In this document: positions 1 through 6,597 of the stretch, piece by piece
Layout of the letters: each line of letters begins with the position of its first letter
Numbering within the stretch: position 1 is the first letter of the stretch
From: CAIQOK01 sp043781315
GTDB taxonomy: Bacteria; Verrucomicrobiota; Verrucomicrobiia; Limisphaerales; CAIQOK01
NCBI GenBank assembly: GCA_043781315.1
Contig: JAYWBR010000090.1
Coordinates: 1-7,248 of the forward strand
Length of the DNA: 7,248 nt
Direction: 5' to 3'
Made by a program: the position numbers and the translations under genes
Notes under the pieces: model-generated
Seen by the model: only the letters and a program-made list of their open reading frames with translations
Databases searched by the model: none
Told to the model about the DNA's origin: nothing

Positions 1-3000
1 GCGGGGTAGTTGGCGTTGCGCTCTGGAAACGTGGTCGCGAGAATCCCACTGCCGGGAATCGTCGGGTTGTCCGTGTAAACCTGCCGCGTGAGCGGATCAA
101 CATAATAGGCCGTAAGGGTCACGTACCCGAATCCACCCGTGCCGGCGTTGATGTTTCCATTCGCGGAGCGCACCGTCACGTTACCGCCGTCGTACGACGC
201 GATGCGCGAGCCGTTCACATTGATGTCGTCGTGCGCGACCACCTTCACATCACCCGAGCCAGCGGTGTAAATGCCGCGCGCGCCCGTGGTGGTGACGGAA
301 AAATCCGACGAACCCACGCTGACCGCGCCGCCCGCATCAATGGAAATGTTGCCGCCATTCAACGACGCAATGGAACTGGAATACATCACGAGATTGCCGC
401 CGAGATGCACGTCCACATCCGCGCCGTGGGTGAACAGATTCGCCAAGGGAAAACCCGATGGTGCGCGGTAAAAACCAACGCCCTTGGACTGGATCCCTGG
501 TGTGGTGCCGAGATCCATGTTCCGGGCGTTGATTTCAAACGTGCCGCCACCGCCGATGGCGTAACCAAGATTGCCGGCGGGAATCGCGCCGAGGGAATTA
601 TATTTGGCCAGCAACGCGGCGGCCGTGGCTGAGTTCATCACCGAAATCACTTGGGAGTCGGGAATGGTCTGGTCCACATCGAGCCAGAGCGGATTGCCCA
701 GGCGATCCAACTTCTGCACCGTGAGGTTTTGCAGCAGTTGCAAGACGCTGGCGAGACTGACGCCGGGAATGTTTTGGTAGGTCAGAATTTTGCTGACCGG
801 GTTGTAGTAAAAACTGTTGACCAGTTGCGCGACCGAAACCGAGCCATCCAATGACTGGGACAAATACGACAGCAACGGAGCCGCCGCGCCGGTCACGCCG
901 CTCAAATCCACCGAGGTGAATGCTCCGCGATTCACAATGTCGCCGCCGACCGTGATGCGGGTGACATCGCCGTCCAAAAGATTCATGCCTTGGAAGCGGC
1001 AGTTTTTCATGTCGCCGCCCACGGTGATCTGTGCCGCTTCCGGTGCGATCAGCGCGAGCAGGTTCATGTCGCCGGAGATGTTCAATTGCAACGTCGTGGG
1101 ATGGCCCTGATGCACCGGCGTGTTCGCGTGATCGTTCAGCCCGAAGCTGCTGCCATTTTTGTACTGCTTGCTGCCGCTGTCGGAAACGATCAGGTTGAAA
1201 ATCTGCGGCGCGCCCGCCGAGGTCGGCAGCTTGCCGATGAGCGAACCACCGCCGGTCGTGTGGATGACCAGGCCGCCCTGGGGCGACGGAAACAAAATCA
1301 TTTGATTGAACGTGGAGTCGCCCACCAACGTGACCCCGCCCGCACCCGCATTGACGGTCAAGTTGCCGGGCAGAATCATCGGAACATTCAACTGATCCAC
1401 GCGCGGCAAACCTGAGAAGGTGCCGCCCAACTGCACCGCATTGCCCGCCGTGAGTTTCACGTAATCCCCGTCCGCGTAATCAAAAAGATGCCGAACCACC
1501 GACGAACCGGTGACGTTGAAAACTCCGTTGGGATTGCGCACTTCCTGGAGGAAAATATTTTGCGCCGCCGTCACCTTCCAGCCGCCGCTGACCAAACTCA
1601 ACGCGAGGTTGGGTGACAGTTGCGCCGTGCCCGCGCTGCCCGTGGTGCCGAGGACATAGTTGCCGGACAAATCCTTGACGGGGTTGCCGCTGGCGTCCAT
1701 TTGCGCCCCGGCGAAAATACTGCCCGTCCCATTGGCCACGAGATAATGTCCCGTCACGTTGCCGCCCGCGACAATGTTCACATCCCCGGCCGGCTTGCCG
1801 TACGCACCCGCGCCCGCCGTCGTGTAGTCGCTGTTCTGAGCGGAAATAAAATTCCCGTTGTAGAAAAACCCCTTCTTCCCCGGCAACACGCTGCTGATGT
1901 TTCCGCCCGCCGTGAGATTCACATTGCCACCGGCCATCGTGCTGATGCCGCCGAGTCCGTGGCTCAGATCGTAGGCCGTGAGGATGGAACTGGCGTTCAA
2001 CTTGAACGCGTAACCCTGTCCGCTCGAACCCGTGTCAATGCTGCCGGTCAACGCATGGGCATCAATCCCGCCGCTGCCGGTCGTGATCACATAACCCGCG
2101 CCGACCGCGATGTCTTTGCCCGCCGTCAAACCGATGGCTCCCGCCGAAGTCTGGATGGAGCTGTTGCCGTTCAGCAATACGCTGCCCGCTCCCGGCGTGA
2201 CGAGGCTGTGCAGAAAATCGTATCCCCCCGTCAGCGCCACCGCCCAGTTATTTGCATCCACGATCTGCGCGCCGTTGTTCAAAACCACATTGCCGCCCGC
2301 CTGCAAAGTAAGTTGCCCGCCGCTCATGCCAGTGCTGGCACTCAAATCCCAAACCGTATTGTCGCTGACCGTGATGTCGCCACTGGCTTGCAAACGGATG
2401 TTGGAAAAATTCTTGTTCAGGAACGCGGTGTTCACGTTCAGGTTCAGTGTGCCGGGAGCGCTGTTGTAAGCCACGGTACCAGAGTTCGGAACCACTCCGC
2501 CGCCCGCATTGCCCAGGATGATGTTGACCGGGTCGAGCAAAAACTCTCCGCCGGTGAAACCACTTTGCGCGCGGGCATCCATCGCTGAATTCAGCGAAGC
2601 AATGTTCGGCGCGCTCACTTCGATGTCGCCACCATTGCCACCGTGCGCTCCGCCGGTTGTCACGATGCGACTGCCAGTGGCGTCGCTGAAAAGGTTGTCC
2701 GACTTCAAAGTAACTTTGCCGCCCGCGCTGCCGGTGGCCGAATCGCCTCCCTGCGCCAGAATTTGTGAACCCGCGCCGAGGTTGAGGGATTCGGCGGCGA
2801 CCAATTCGATGACGCCGTTTTGGTTTTGTACGGAGTTGGCCGAAATGAAACCGCCTTGATTCACAACCTTGGCGTTGAGCGCCACCGTGCCGGCATCGGC
2901 AACGATCCGGCCGACGTTGTCCACCGAACCTTGCGGCAAGGTCACGCCCATGCTCATGCCGCGCCCGTCCGGACGCTCGCTCAACGTCACCGTCTGGCCG

Positions 3001-3587
3001 GCGGCAAAACCAATCGAGCCACCGGGCGCGCTGATGTCACCATGATTTTCAACCTGATCGGCAATCAGAAACGCGCTGCCACCGTGGCCGACCTGGATGG
3101 TGCCGTAGTTGATGATGCTCTTGAGGACGGGCGGGCCGTTGAAGACCCACGCGCCGCCGGCGTTTTGCGGCGGCAGACAGTTCGCCGTGGAAACCACCAG
3201 CCCGGCCGCGCCGACGAATGAGTTTGGGCCAAAATAAAACCCCGATGAATTGAGCAGCACGACCACGCCGTTGGCCTGGATGGTGCCGAAAATCTGCGAC
3301 GGATTCGAATCGTTGACCCGGTTCCACACGATGGAACTGGCGGACGGCTGGTTGAAAATGGTCTTCTCCCCATTCGCGATGTTGAACGACTGCCAGTTGA
3401 GCTGCGCGTTGTTGCCGGCATTGATCGTGAACTGCGAACCGTTGACGGAGACAGTGGCCGTGCCGCCTTGCACCGTGAGTCCAATCGGATTCGCGTCGGC
3501 AGGGCGCGACAAGCTCAACAACGCCAGCCCGGGAAAAAGGCGGCCCAAGGTGAAACAAATTTCGGAGTAAAACCGTTTTGCTTTCAT
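1..3587 (-). CDS. Filamentous-haemagglutinin-like TpsA exoprotein, 3' end outside window
   Basis: Very large secreted protein of a two-partner secretion system, expected on the cell surface or released, with adhesin-type roles known for the family. Hand translation from ATG 3587 gives 1195 codons without a stop, running off the window edge. Residues 1-32 look like a signal peptide (ADA before Asn33). Residues 33 to about 270 match the haemagglutination/TPS secretion domain, with NPSQIFG at 95-101, GHGGSAFLIAD at 168-177 and LSERPDGRG at 202-210. FLLDPVNI at 349-356 is a motif often seen after that domain. The rest is Gly/Asn/Thr-rich, with many GGNV/GGNI and LTAGG rungs typical of a right-handed beta-helix. 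The start lies 4 bases after the stop of the transporter gene, so the pair is probably one transcript. The passenger's specific function cannot be told from this part. Family resemblance suggests Verrucomicrobiota-type FHA proteins. An adhesin role is inferred. Confidence 0.9.
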   Translation of the reverse strand, partial: MKAKRFYSEICFTLGRLFPGLALLSLSRPADANPIGLTVQGGTATVSVNGSQFTINAGNNAQLNWQSFNIANGEKTIFNQPSASSIVWNRVNDSNPSQIFGTIQANGVVVLLNSSGFYFGPNSFVGAAGLVVSTANCLPPQNAGGAWVFNGPPVLKSIINYGTIQVGHGGSAFLIADQVENHGDISAPGGSIGFAAGQTVTLSERPDGRGMSMGVTLPQGSVDNVGRIVADAGTVALNAKVVNQGGFISANSVQNQNGVIELVAAESLNLGAGSQILAQGGDSATGSAGGKVTLKSDNLFSDATGSRIVTTGGAHGGNGGDIEVSAPNIASLNSAMDARAQSGFTGGEFLLDPVNIILGNAGGGVVPNSGTVAYNSAPGTLNLNVNTAFLNKNFSNIRLQASGDITVSDNTVWDLSASTGMSGGQLTLQAGGNVVLNNGAQIVDANNWAVALTGGYDFLHSLVTPGAGSVLLNGNSSIQTSAGAIGLTAGKDIAVGAGYVITTGSGGIDAHALTGSIDTGSSGQGYAFKLNASSILTAYDLSHGLGGISTMAGGNVNLTAGGNISSVLPGKKGFFYNGNFISAQNSDYTTAGAGAYGKPAGDVNIVAGGNVTGHYLVANGTGSIFAGAQMDASGNPVKDLSGNYVLGTTGSAGTAQLSPNLALSLVSGGWKVTAAQNIFLQEVRNPNGVFNVTGSSVVRHLFDYADGDYVKLTAGNAVQLGGTFSGLPRVDQLNVPMILPGNLTVNAGAGGVTLVGDSTFNQMILFPSPQGGLVIHTTGGGSLIGKLPTSAGAPQIFNLIVSDSGSKQYKNGSSFGLNDHANTPVHQGHPTTLQLNISGDMNLLALIAPEAAQITVGGDMKNCRFQGMNLLDGDVTRITVGGDIVNRGAFTSVDLSGVTGAAAPLLSYLSQSLDGSVSVAQLVNSFYYNPVSKILTYQNIPGVSLASVLQLLQNLTVQKLDRLGNPLWLDVDQTIPDSQVISVMNSATAAALLAKYNSLGAIPAGNLGYAIGGGGTFEINARNMDLGTTPGIQSKGVGFYRAPSGFPLANLFTHGADVDVHLGGNLVMYSSSIASLNGGNISIDAGGAVSVGSSDFSVTTTGARGIYTAGSGDVKVVAHDDINVNGSRIASYDGGNVTVRSANGNINAGTGGFGYVTLTAYYVDPLTRQVYTDNPTIPGSGILATTFPERNANYP
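573..887 (-). other. Non-repetitive insert in the TpsA beta-helix
   Basis: Residues about 901-1005 of TpsA lack the Gly/Asn-rich rung pattern seen on both sides. They contain Leu- and Gln-rich, probably helical stretches (SLASVLQLLQNL at 944-955, ATAAALLAKYN at 987-997) and FYYNPVSKILTYQ at 926-938. The rung pattern resumes at GGGGTFEINARN (1012-1023). It may be a folded domain projecting from the helix shaft. No named domain was recognised and the limits are approximate. Confidence 0.45.
936..1085 (-). repeat. Three beta-helix rungs with a (S/G)GD(M/I) signature in TpsA
   Basis: The segment carries LNISGDM (1065-1085), ITVGGDM (1008-1028) and ITVGGDI (936-956), all in the tpsA frame. The spacings are 19 and 24 residues, about one turn of a right-handed beta-helix. 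At the DNA level the second and third copies match closely, so this may be a recent or selected rung duplication. It is an imperfect protein repeat, not a mobile or regulatory repeat. Confidence 0.6.
2778..3491 (-). other. TPS (haemagglutination activity) secretion domain of TpsA
   Basis: Residues 33 to about 270 of TpsA. In this family the domain is bound by the POTRA domains of the partner transporter and seeds the beta-helix. Visible family features are the repeated short strands, WNRVNDSNPSQIFGTI at 88-103 and ANGVVVLLN at 105-113. The canonical NPNG(I/L) motif expected directly after is replaced by NSSGF at 113-117. Domain limits are approximate. Confidence 0.8.
3492..3587 (-). other. 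Signal peptide of TpsA
   Basis: Residues 1-32 begin with a basic stretch (MKAKR), followed by a modest hydrophobic core (LFPGLALLSL, residues 17-26). An ADA triplet at 30-32 suits signal peptidase I cleavage before Asn33. It is shorter and less extended than the long leaders of many proteobacterial TpsA proteins. The exact cleavage site is a prediction. Confidence 0.7.
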
Positions 3588-3594
3588 GACATTA
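3585..3594 (-). other. TpsB stop / TpsA start junction
   Basis: The transporter stop (TAA, 3594-3592) and the tpsA ATG (3587-3585) are separated by four bases. No clear Shine-Dalgarno sequence lies in the preceding bases (GGCGCACAATTTTAATGTC), so translation of tpsA is probably coupled to that of tpsB. An earlier ATG overlapping the stop (TAATG) reaches a stop codon after two codons and is not used. No terminator lies between the genes. Confidence 0.6.
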
Positions 3595-6510
3595 AAATTG
3601 TGCGCCCAAGCCAAAGTAAAGGCGCAGCCCCTCGCTGGCACCCGCGTGCCGGATCAACGGCCAGGCCACCGACACGCGTGCATCCAGGTGACTGCCGATA
3701 TTGGCGGTGAGCGCGCAACCCGTGCCGCAATAACGCGAGGACGCAGGCAATCCCGCCGGGAGTTTCCCCACCATGTAGAGTTCGCCGTAATCCAGAAACA
3801 CTGAGGCGCGCATCCAAAACGGAATCTCGCCGTAGCCCGCATCAATCATCCCGATGTTCGTCAGCGGTGTGCGCGGTTCGATCATCACGCGCCAACCGGC
3901 GTCGCCGTAGGCCGCGCCATCAGGGTAGCCGCGCACCCCGGCGGTGCCGCCCAGTCCGAACTGTTCATTGCTGAACAGCGGGTCGCGCGACCACTGCCCA
4001 TCGGCGTGCAGCAACACCGTCCAGTCTTGGTAAATCCGTTGCTCGCGGCTCAAGCCTGCTTGCACGGTAAGGTAATGGTCCGGCGCGTTCGTGGTGTAGG
4101 CGACGTGGGAAATTTTTCCGACCGTGCCCAGATTCCAGTTGGCCTGCGCGTTGAAAAACGTGGTGCCCCAGGCGTCCGGCACGGAGCCGCTGAAACCCAG
4201 GTTCATCGGAAAATAATCCACCCCGGTATGGCGCGTCGGCTGGGGAGAATTCACGGTCGAGGAAATGGGGTTCACCGTGCCGTCGGAATTGGTGATGTAA
4301 GTCGTCGCAAAAAAACTGTTCGTGTTGAAGCTGACCTGCTGGTAGCGCTTGAAGTCCACGCCGAAACTGAGCGACGCGTTGAGTTTTTTCCAAGGCGGCA
4401 GCGGGAGGGAAAGTTTTCCGCCCAGACCTTCGTTTAACGTGATGTTCTGGCCGGCGTCCTGCGAGACGATGGTCAGCAGCGGCGTGGAAACGACGGTGGA
4501 ACGCGCGCCGAGTTGCACCCCCGTATCGCTCCGCGAACGGCTCGCAAAGAGCGTCAGCTCCGGGCGGCCCGTGGGCGGCGGCATCACGAACTGATGCGTG
4601 ATCTCGCTGTAACCGAAGCGCCCGTTGCTCGCGTCCACCTGCTGCTGCACGGACTGCATCGCGCCCAGCGGCAGCCGGTAGTACGCGCTGTAGTTGGCGA
4701 TCTCCGGTGAATCCAGCGGCGACACGTTGAAATTTTTAGTGCCGCTGTAATCGAGTGGAGAGAAGCCGTATTGCAAGCCCACCTGATGTTCCAACTGCCA
4801 GAGGTTGCCGTATTGCGCGTTGACGGCGATGCGGTTGTCCGGCGTGCCGGGCGTGCCGGAATTATTCAACTCCGCGCGACCGTGAACCGGAAAACGATCC
4901 TTCACCTTCAACGTCAGTTCGCTCGTGCCGGGTTCCACGCCGGGGCCGATGACGGGGTAAATCTGGCGGTCGCGATTGGCGTTGGCCAGATCGAGTTCGC
5001 GCTGAAAAACGTGGGAGTTCAGCAGCATGTTCGTGTGCAGGCTCGGCAGCGCCCGCAGCGTGTTGGCGGTGCTGAAATGCTGGTTGCCTTTGACGGTGAT
5101 GGCGGAGAGCCGGCCTTCGGTGACTTTGACTTTCACCGTGTCGTTGGTGAGTTTTTGCGGCGGCAAACTGACGGCAACGGTCACGAACCCGCGCTCGCGA
5201 TACGCCATCTGCAATTCTCCCAGCGCATCGCGGATGTCCGCAAACGTCACGTTCGTCCCGAACGCATCCGGGGCGTTGGTGAAGACCCGGCTGATTTCCT
5301 CGGGCCGGATCACCGTGTTTCCGGCGACCAGATATTTTTCAACCTTGAAGCCCGGCGTGCCGTTGGTCGCGGGATTCTTTTTCGGCCGGGCCGGCGGTTC
5401 CTTCAGGGCCACCAGCAAACTGTCCGCTGACTGGCGCAGGCCTTTTTGTGGAACGGCCGGCGCGCGCAGTTCTGACATTTTTTGCCGCAAGGCGTTGCGC
5501 GCTTCCGCCTGGTCAGCGGTGTCTTCAGAAAAGGCCGGCAATGCCGGGGCGAAAAACAACTGGAACAGCAGCACCACGAGGACGAGCGCGGGGTTCGTGA
5601 ACCGGGACGGCTTCTTTGGCTTCGCGAAAAGATTTTGCTGCCGCCATTCGGTGGGCGTGACGCCGAAGCGTTTCTTGAACATGGCATTGAACAAACCGAG
5701 ATGCCGGTAGCCACTTTCGTAGGCGACATTGATGATTTTAGCGTTGGCATCCACGAGCAACTGGCGGGCGTGCTGGAGCCGGAGTTCCGTCTGGCGGCTC
5801 CGCAGCGGCACGCCAAATTGTTCGCGAAAGAGCCGGCTGAAGTGTCGCTCGCTGCAGGAGAGCTGCGCGGCCAGCTGCGGCAAGGTGCGCGTGGCCAGTT
5901 CCGCATCCGACATCTGCCCGACGAGCTGGCGAAAACGCTCGCGCAACTTCTGGCCGTGCTCTTCCGCGAGCGGCACCGACAAAACGCCGGCCACCGCCTG
6001 CGTCCACAGTTGCAACAAGGCCGAGCGGGCGGGCAGGTTGTCGCGCGGAGCCTGCGCCACCAGCCGCGCAAATTTCTGGCTGACCGCTTCGGTGGCGTTG
6101 AACAAAAAAACCCGGGTGGCGGCGTTGCGTTCCGTCTGTTCCAGTTGATGGCCCTCGGTCACGGTGAGCAGGCCGTTGAGGAATTGCGGGTGCACGAAAT
6201 AAAATTCCAGCTTGAGCCTGCCCAGCGAACTGGCGCGGATGACAAAGCCCGTGCCGCCGGGGGCGACCAGGCTGTCGCCCATCTTGAGTTCCCGCGCGTT
6301 GCCGCCTTGCAGCCAGTAGCCAAGGCCCTCGGCGATGCGCGCCACCGTCCAGCCGTGGACGGGCGGCGTCCATTCACCGGACGGATGCAGGGTCAGCTCC
6401 TGCAAGATGAGATGTCGTTCGACAGGCATTGCGGGACGCAGAATGCCGCAGTTGAATGGCGGACAAATGGCGGGCGGGTTACGATTGGGAAACGGAGGCC
6501 GGACGGGCAT
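3592..6510 (-). CDS. AraC-type regulator fused to TpsB (FhaC/ShlB) outer-membrane transporter
   Basis: One frame of 972 codons combines two proteins that are normally separate. Residues about 28-180 form a cupin-like sensor region of an AraC protein, and about 193-291 its double helix-turn-helix. Residues 296-303 are basic and 304-326 form a hydrophobic, signal-like segment. The rest is a complete TpsB: about 330-387 linker, possibly the plug helix; about 388-466 and 467-540 POTRA domains; 541-972 barrel. The barrel has VRGY at 859-862, FLD at 905-907 and a C-terminal Phe, as in Omp85/TpsB proteins. TpsB-type proteins of about 550-600 residues move their TpsA partner across the outer membrane; the partner gene follows after 4 bases. 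Start choice: ATG 6510 is the longest option, but residues 1-27 are Pro-rich and ATG 6429 (Met28, MPVERHL) looks more natural. Neither has a Shine-Dalgarno sequence. The transporter call is firm. The single-protein fusion rests on the intact frame. Confidence 0.9.
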   Translation of the reverse strand: MPVRPPFPNRNPPAICPPFNCGILRPAMPVERHLILQELTLHPSGEWTPPVHGWTVARIAEGLGYWLQGGNARELKMGDSLVAPGGTGFVIRASSLGRLKLEFYFVHPQFLNGLLTVTEGHQLEQTERNAATRVFLFNATEAVSQKFARLVAQAPRDNLPARSALLQLWTQAVAGVLSVPLAEEHGQKLRERFRQLVGQMSDAELATRTLPQLAAQLSCSERHFSRLFREQFGVPLRSRQTELRLQHARQLLVDANAKIINVAYESGYRHLGLFNAMFKKRFGVTPTEWRQQNLFAKPKKPSRFTNPALVLVVLLFQLFFAPALPAFSEDTADQAEARNALRQKMSELRAPAVPQKGLRQSADSLLVALKEPPARPKKNPATNGTPGFKVEKYLVAGNTVIRPEEISRVFTNAPDAFGTNVTFADIRDALGELQMAYRERGFVTVAVSLPPQKLTNDTVKVKVTEGRLSAITVKGNQHFSTANTLRALPSLHTNMLLNSHVFQRELDLANANRDRQIYPVIGPGVEPGTSELTLKVKDRFPVHGRAELNNSGTPGTPDNRIAVNAQYGNLWQLEHQVGLQYGFSPLDYSGTKNFNVSPLDSPEIANYSAYYRLPLGAMQSVQQQVDASNGRFGYSEITHQFVMPPPTGRPELTLFASRSRSDTGVQLGARSTVVSTPLLTIVSQDAGQNITLNEGLGGKLSLPLPPWKKLNASLSFGVDFKRYQQVSFNTNSFFATTYITNSDGTVNPISSTVNSPQPTRHTGVDYFPMNLGFSGSVPDAWGTTFFNAQANWNLGTVGKISHVAYTTNAPDHYLTVQAGLSREQRIYQDWTVLLHADGQWSRDPLFSNEQFGLGGTAGVRGYPDGAAYGDAGWRVMIEPRTPLTNIGMIDAGYGEIPFWMRASVFLDYGELYMVGKLPAGLPASSRYCGTGCALTANIGSHLDARVSVAWPLIRHAGASEGLRLYFGLGAQF
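3595..4890 (-). other. Outer-membrane beta-barrel of the TpsB transporter
   Basis: Residues 541-972, about 430 residues, suitable for a 16-strand Omp85-type barrel. FGLGGTAGVRGYP (851-863) carries the L6 lid-loop VRGY (3925-3936 on the plus strand). FLD at 905-907 is the barrel-wall motif that usually contacts the L6 arginine. The last strand, LRLYFGLGAQF, alternates hydrophobic residues and ends in Phe, as expected of a signal for the BAM complex. Two cysteines (C928, C932) lie in the segment after the FLD strand, probably an extracellular loop. Confidence 0.85.
4891..5349 (-). other. Two POTRA domains of the transporter
   Basis: Residues about 388-540. The first has FKVEKYLVAGNTVI (388-401) and the helix/strand pattern ending YRERGFVTVAVSLP (437-450). 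The second follows VKVTEGRLSAITVKGN (461-476) and ends near LTLKVKDRFP (532-541). In FhaC-type transporters these periplasmic domains bind the TPS domain of the partner. Confidence 0.8.
5533..5601 (-). other. Internal signal-peptide-like membrane segment at the AraC/TpsB junction
   Basis: Residues 304-326 run FTNPALVLVVLLFQLF and on to APALPA, a strongly hydrophobic stretch. It is preceded by KPKKPSR (297-303). The positive-inside rule places the AraC part in the cytoplasm and the POTRA part in the periplasm. An A-P-A triplet (321-323) and L-P-A (324-326) are possible signal peptidase I sites. Whether it is cleaved cannot be read from sequence. Confidence 0.75.
5638..5934 (-). other. AraC-family DNA-binding domain within the fusion
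   Basis: Residues about 193-291. The first helix-turn-helix is around LPQLAAQLSCSERHFSRLFR (210-229). The second is around IINVAYESGYRHLGLFNAMF (259-278), followed by the family signature KKRFGVTPTEWR (279-290). All consensus positions of a functional AraC domain appear to be present, including the Gly of the second turn (G267) and the GVTP box. The AraC part normally ends about here, and the transporter leader begins within ten residues. Confidence 0.9.
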
Positions 6511-6597
6511 GGCTGGAAAGTGTGTAAGACAACCGATGACAGCCGTTCGGAAAAAAGCACCCCTCCGCTACTGGATGGGGAGGGGGCTTGGAGAAAT
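6511..6597 (-). other. Intergenic region upstream of the fusion gene
   Basis: 87 bases between the aquaporin stop and the longest start of the fusion gene. The upstream half is the terminator. The remaining roughly 40 bases (6511-6550) contain TTGTCT on the minus strand, which could be a -35 element, but no convincing -10 box at the right distance. If translation starts at Met28 (6429), the leader would be about 120 bases and could hold the promoter and an AraC operator. No direct repeat typical of AraC sites was recognised. Confidence 0.4.
6551..6589 (-). terminator. Rho-independent terminator after the aquaporin gene
   Basis: On the minus strand, an arm AAGC-CCCCTCC pairs with GGAGGGG-T-GCTT: about 11 base pairs with one bulged T and a loop of about 12 bases. 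The downstream arm leads into a run of T. It begins 8 bases after the aquaporin stop codon and should end that transcript before the fusion gene. The downstream tpsB-tpsA pair would then need its own promoter in the remaining roughly 40 bases or inside the first codons. Confidence 0.85.

Noticed and set aside
1530..1536. NPNG at TpsA residues 685-688 as the missing TPS motif
   Set aside because: It lies more than 500 residues past the secretion domain, in an unrelated rung, and is a chance match.
1620..2588. Long plus-strand open frame of 322 codons opposite tpsA
   Set aside because: It is Arg/Ala/Val-rich low-quality protein lying antisense to the continuous tpsA frame, which has clear FHA features. 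It is a product of high GC and few stops.
3049..3558. Minus-strand frames of 139-169 codons inside the start of tpsA
   Set aside because: They are out of frame with the TPS domain and give Arg-rich nonsense; the tpsA frame from 3587 is uninterrupted through them.
5403..6071. Shifted minus-strand frame of 222 codons under the AraC region, considered as a sign of a frameshift
   Set aside because: The AraC and TpsB parts are both in the same frame with full family motifs on each side of the junction, so no frameshift is needed to explain them.
6511..6550. Possible promoter with TTGTCT on the minus strand
   Set aside because: There is no acceptable -10 hexamer 16-18 bases downstream, so I do not call a promoter.
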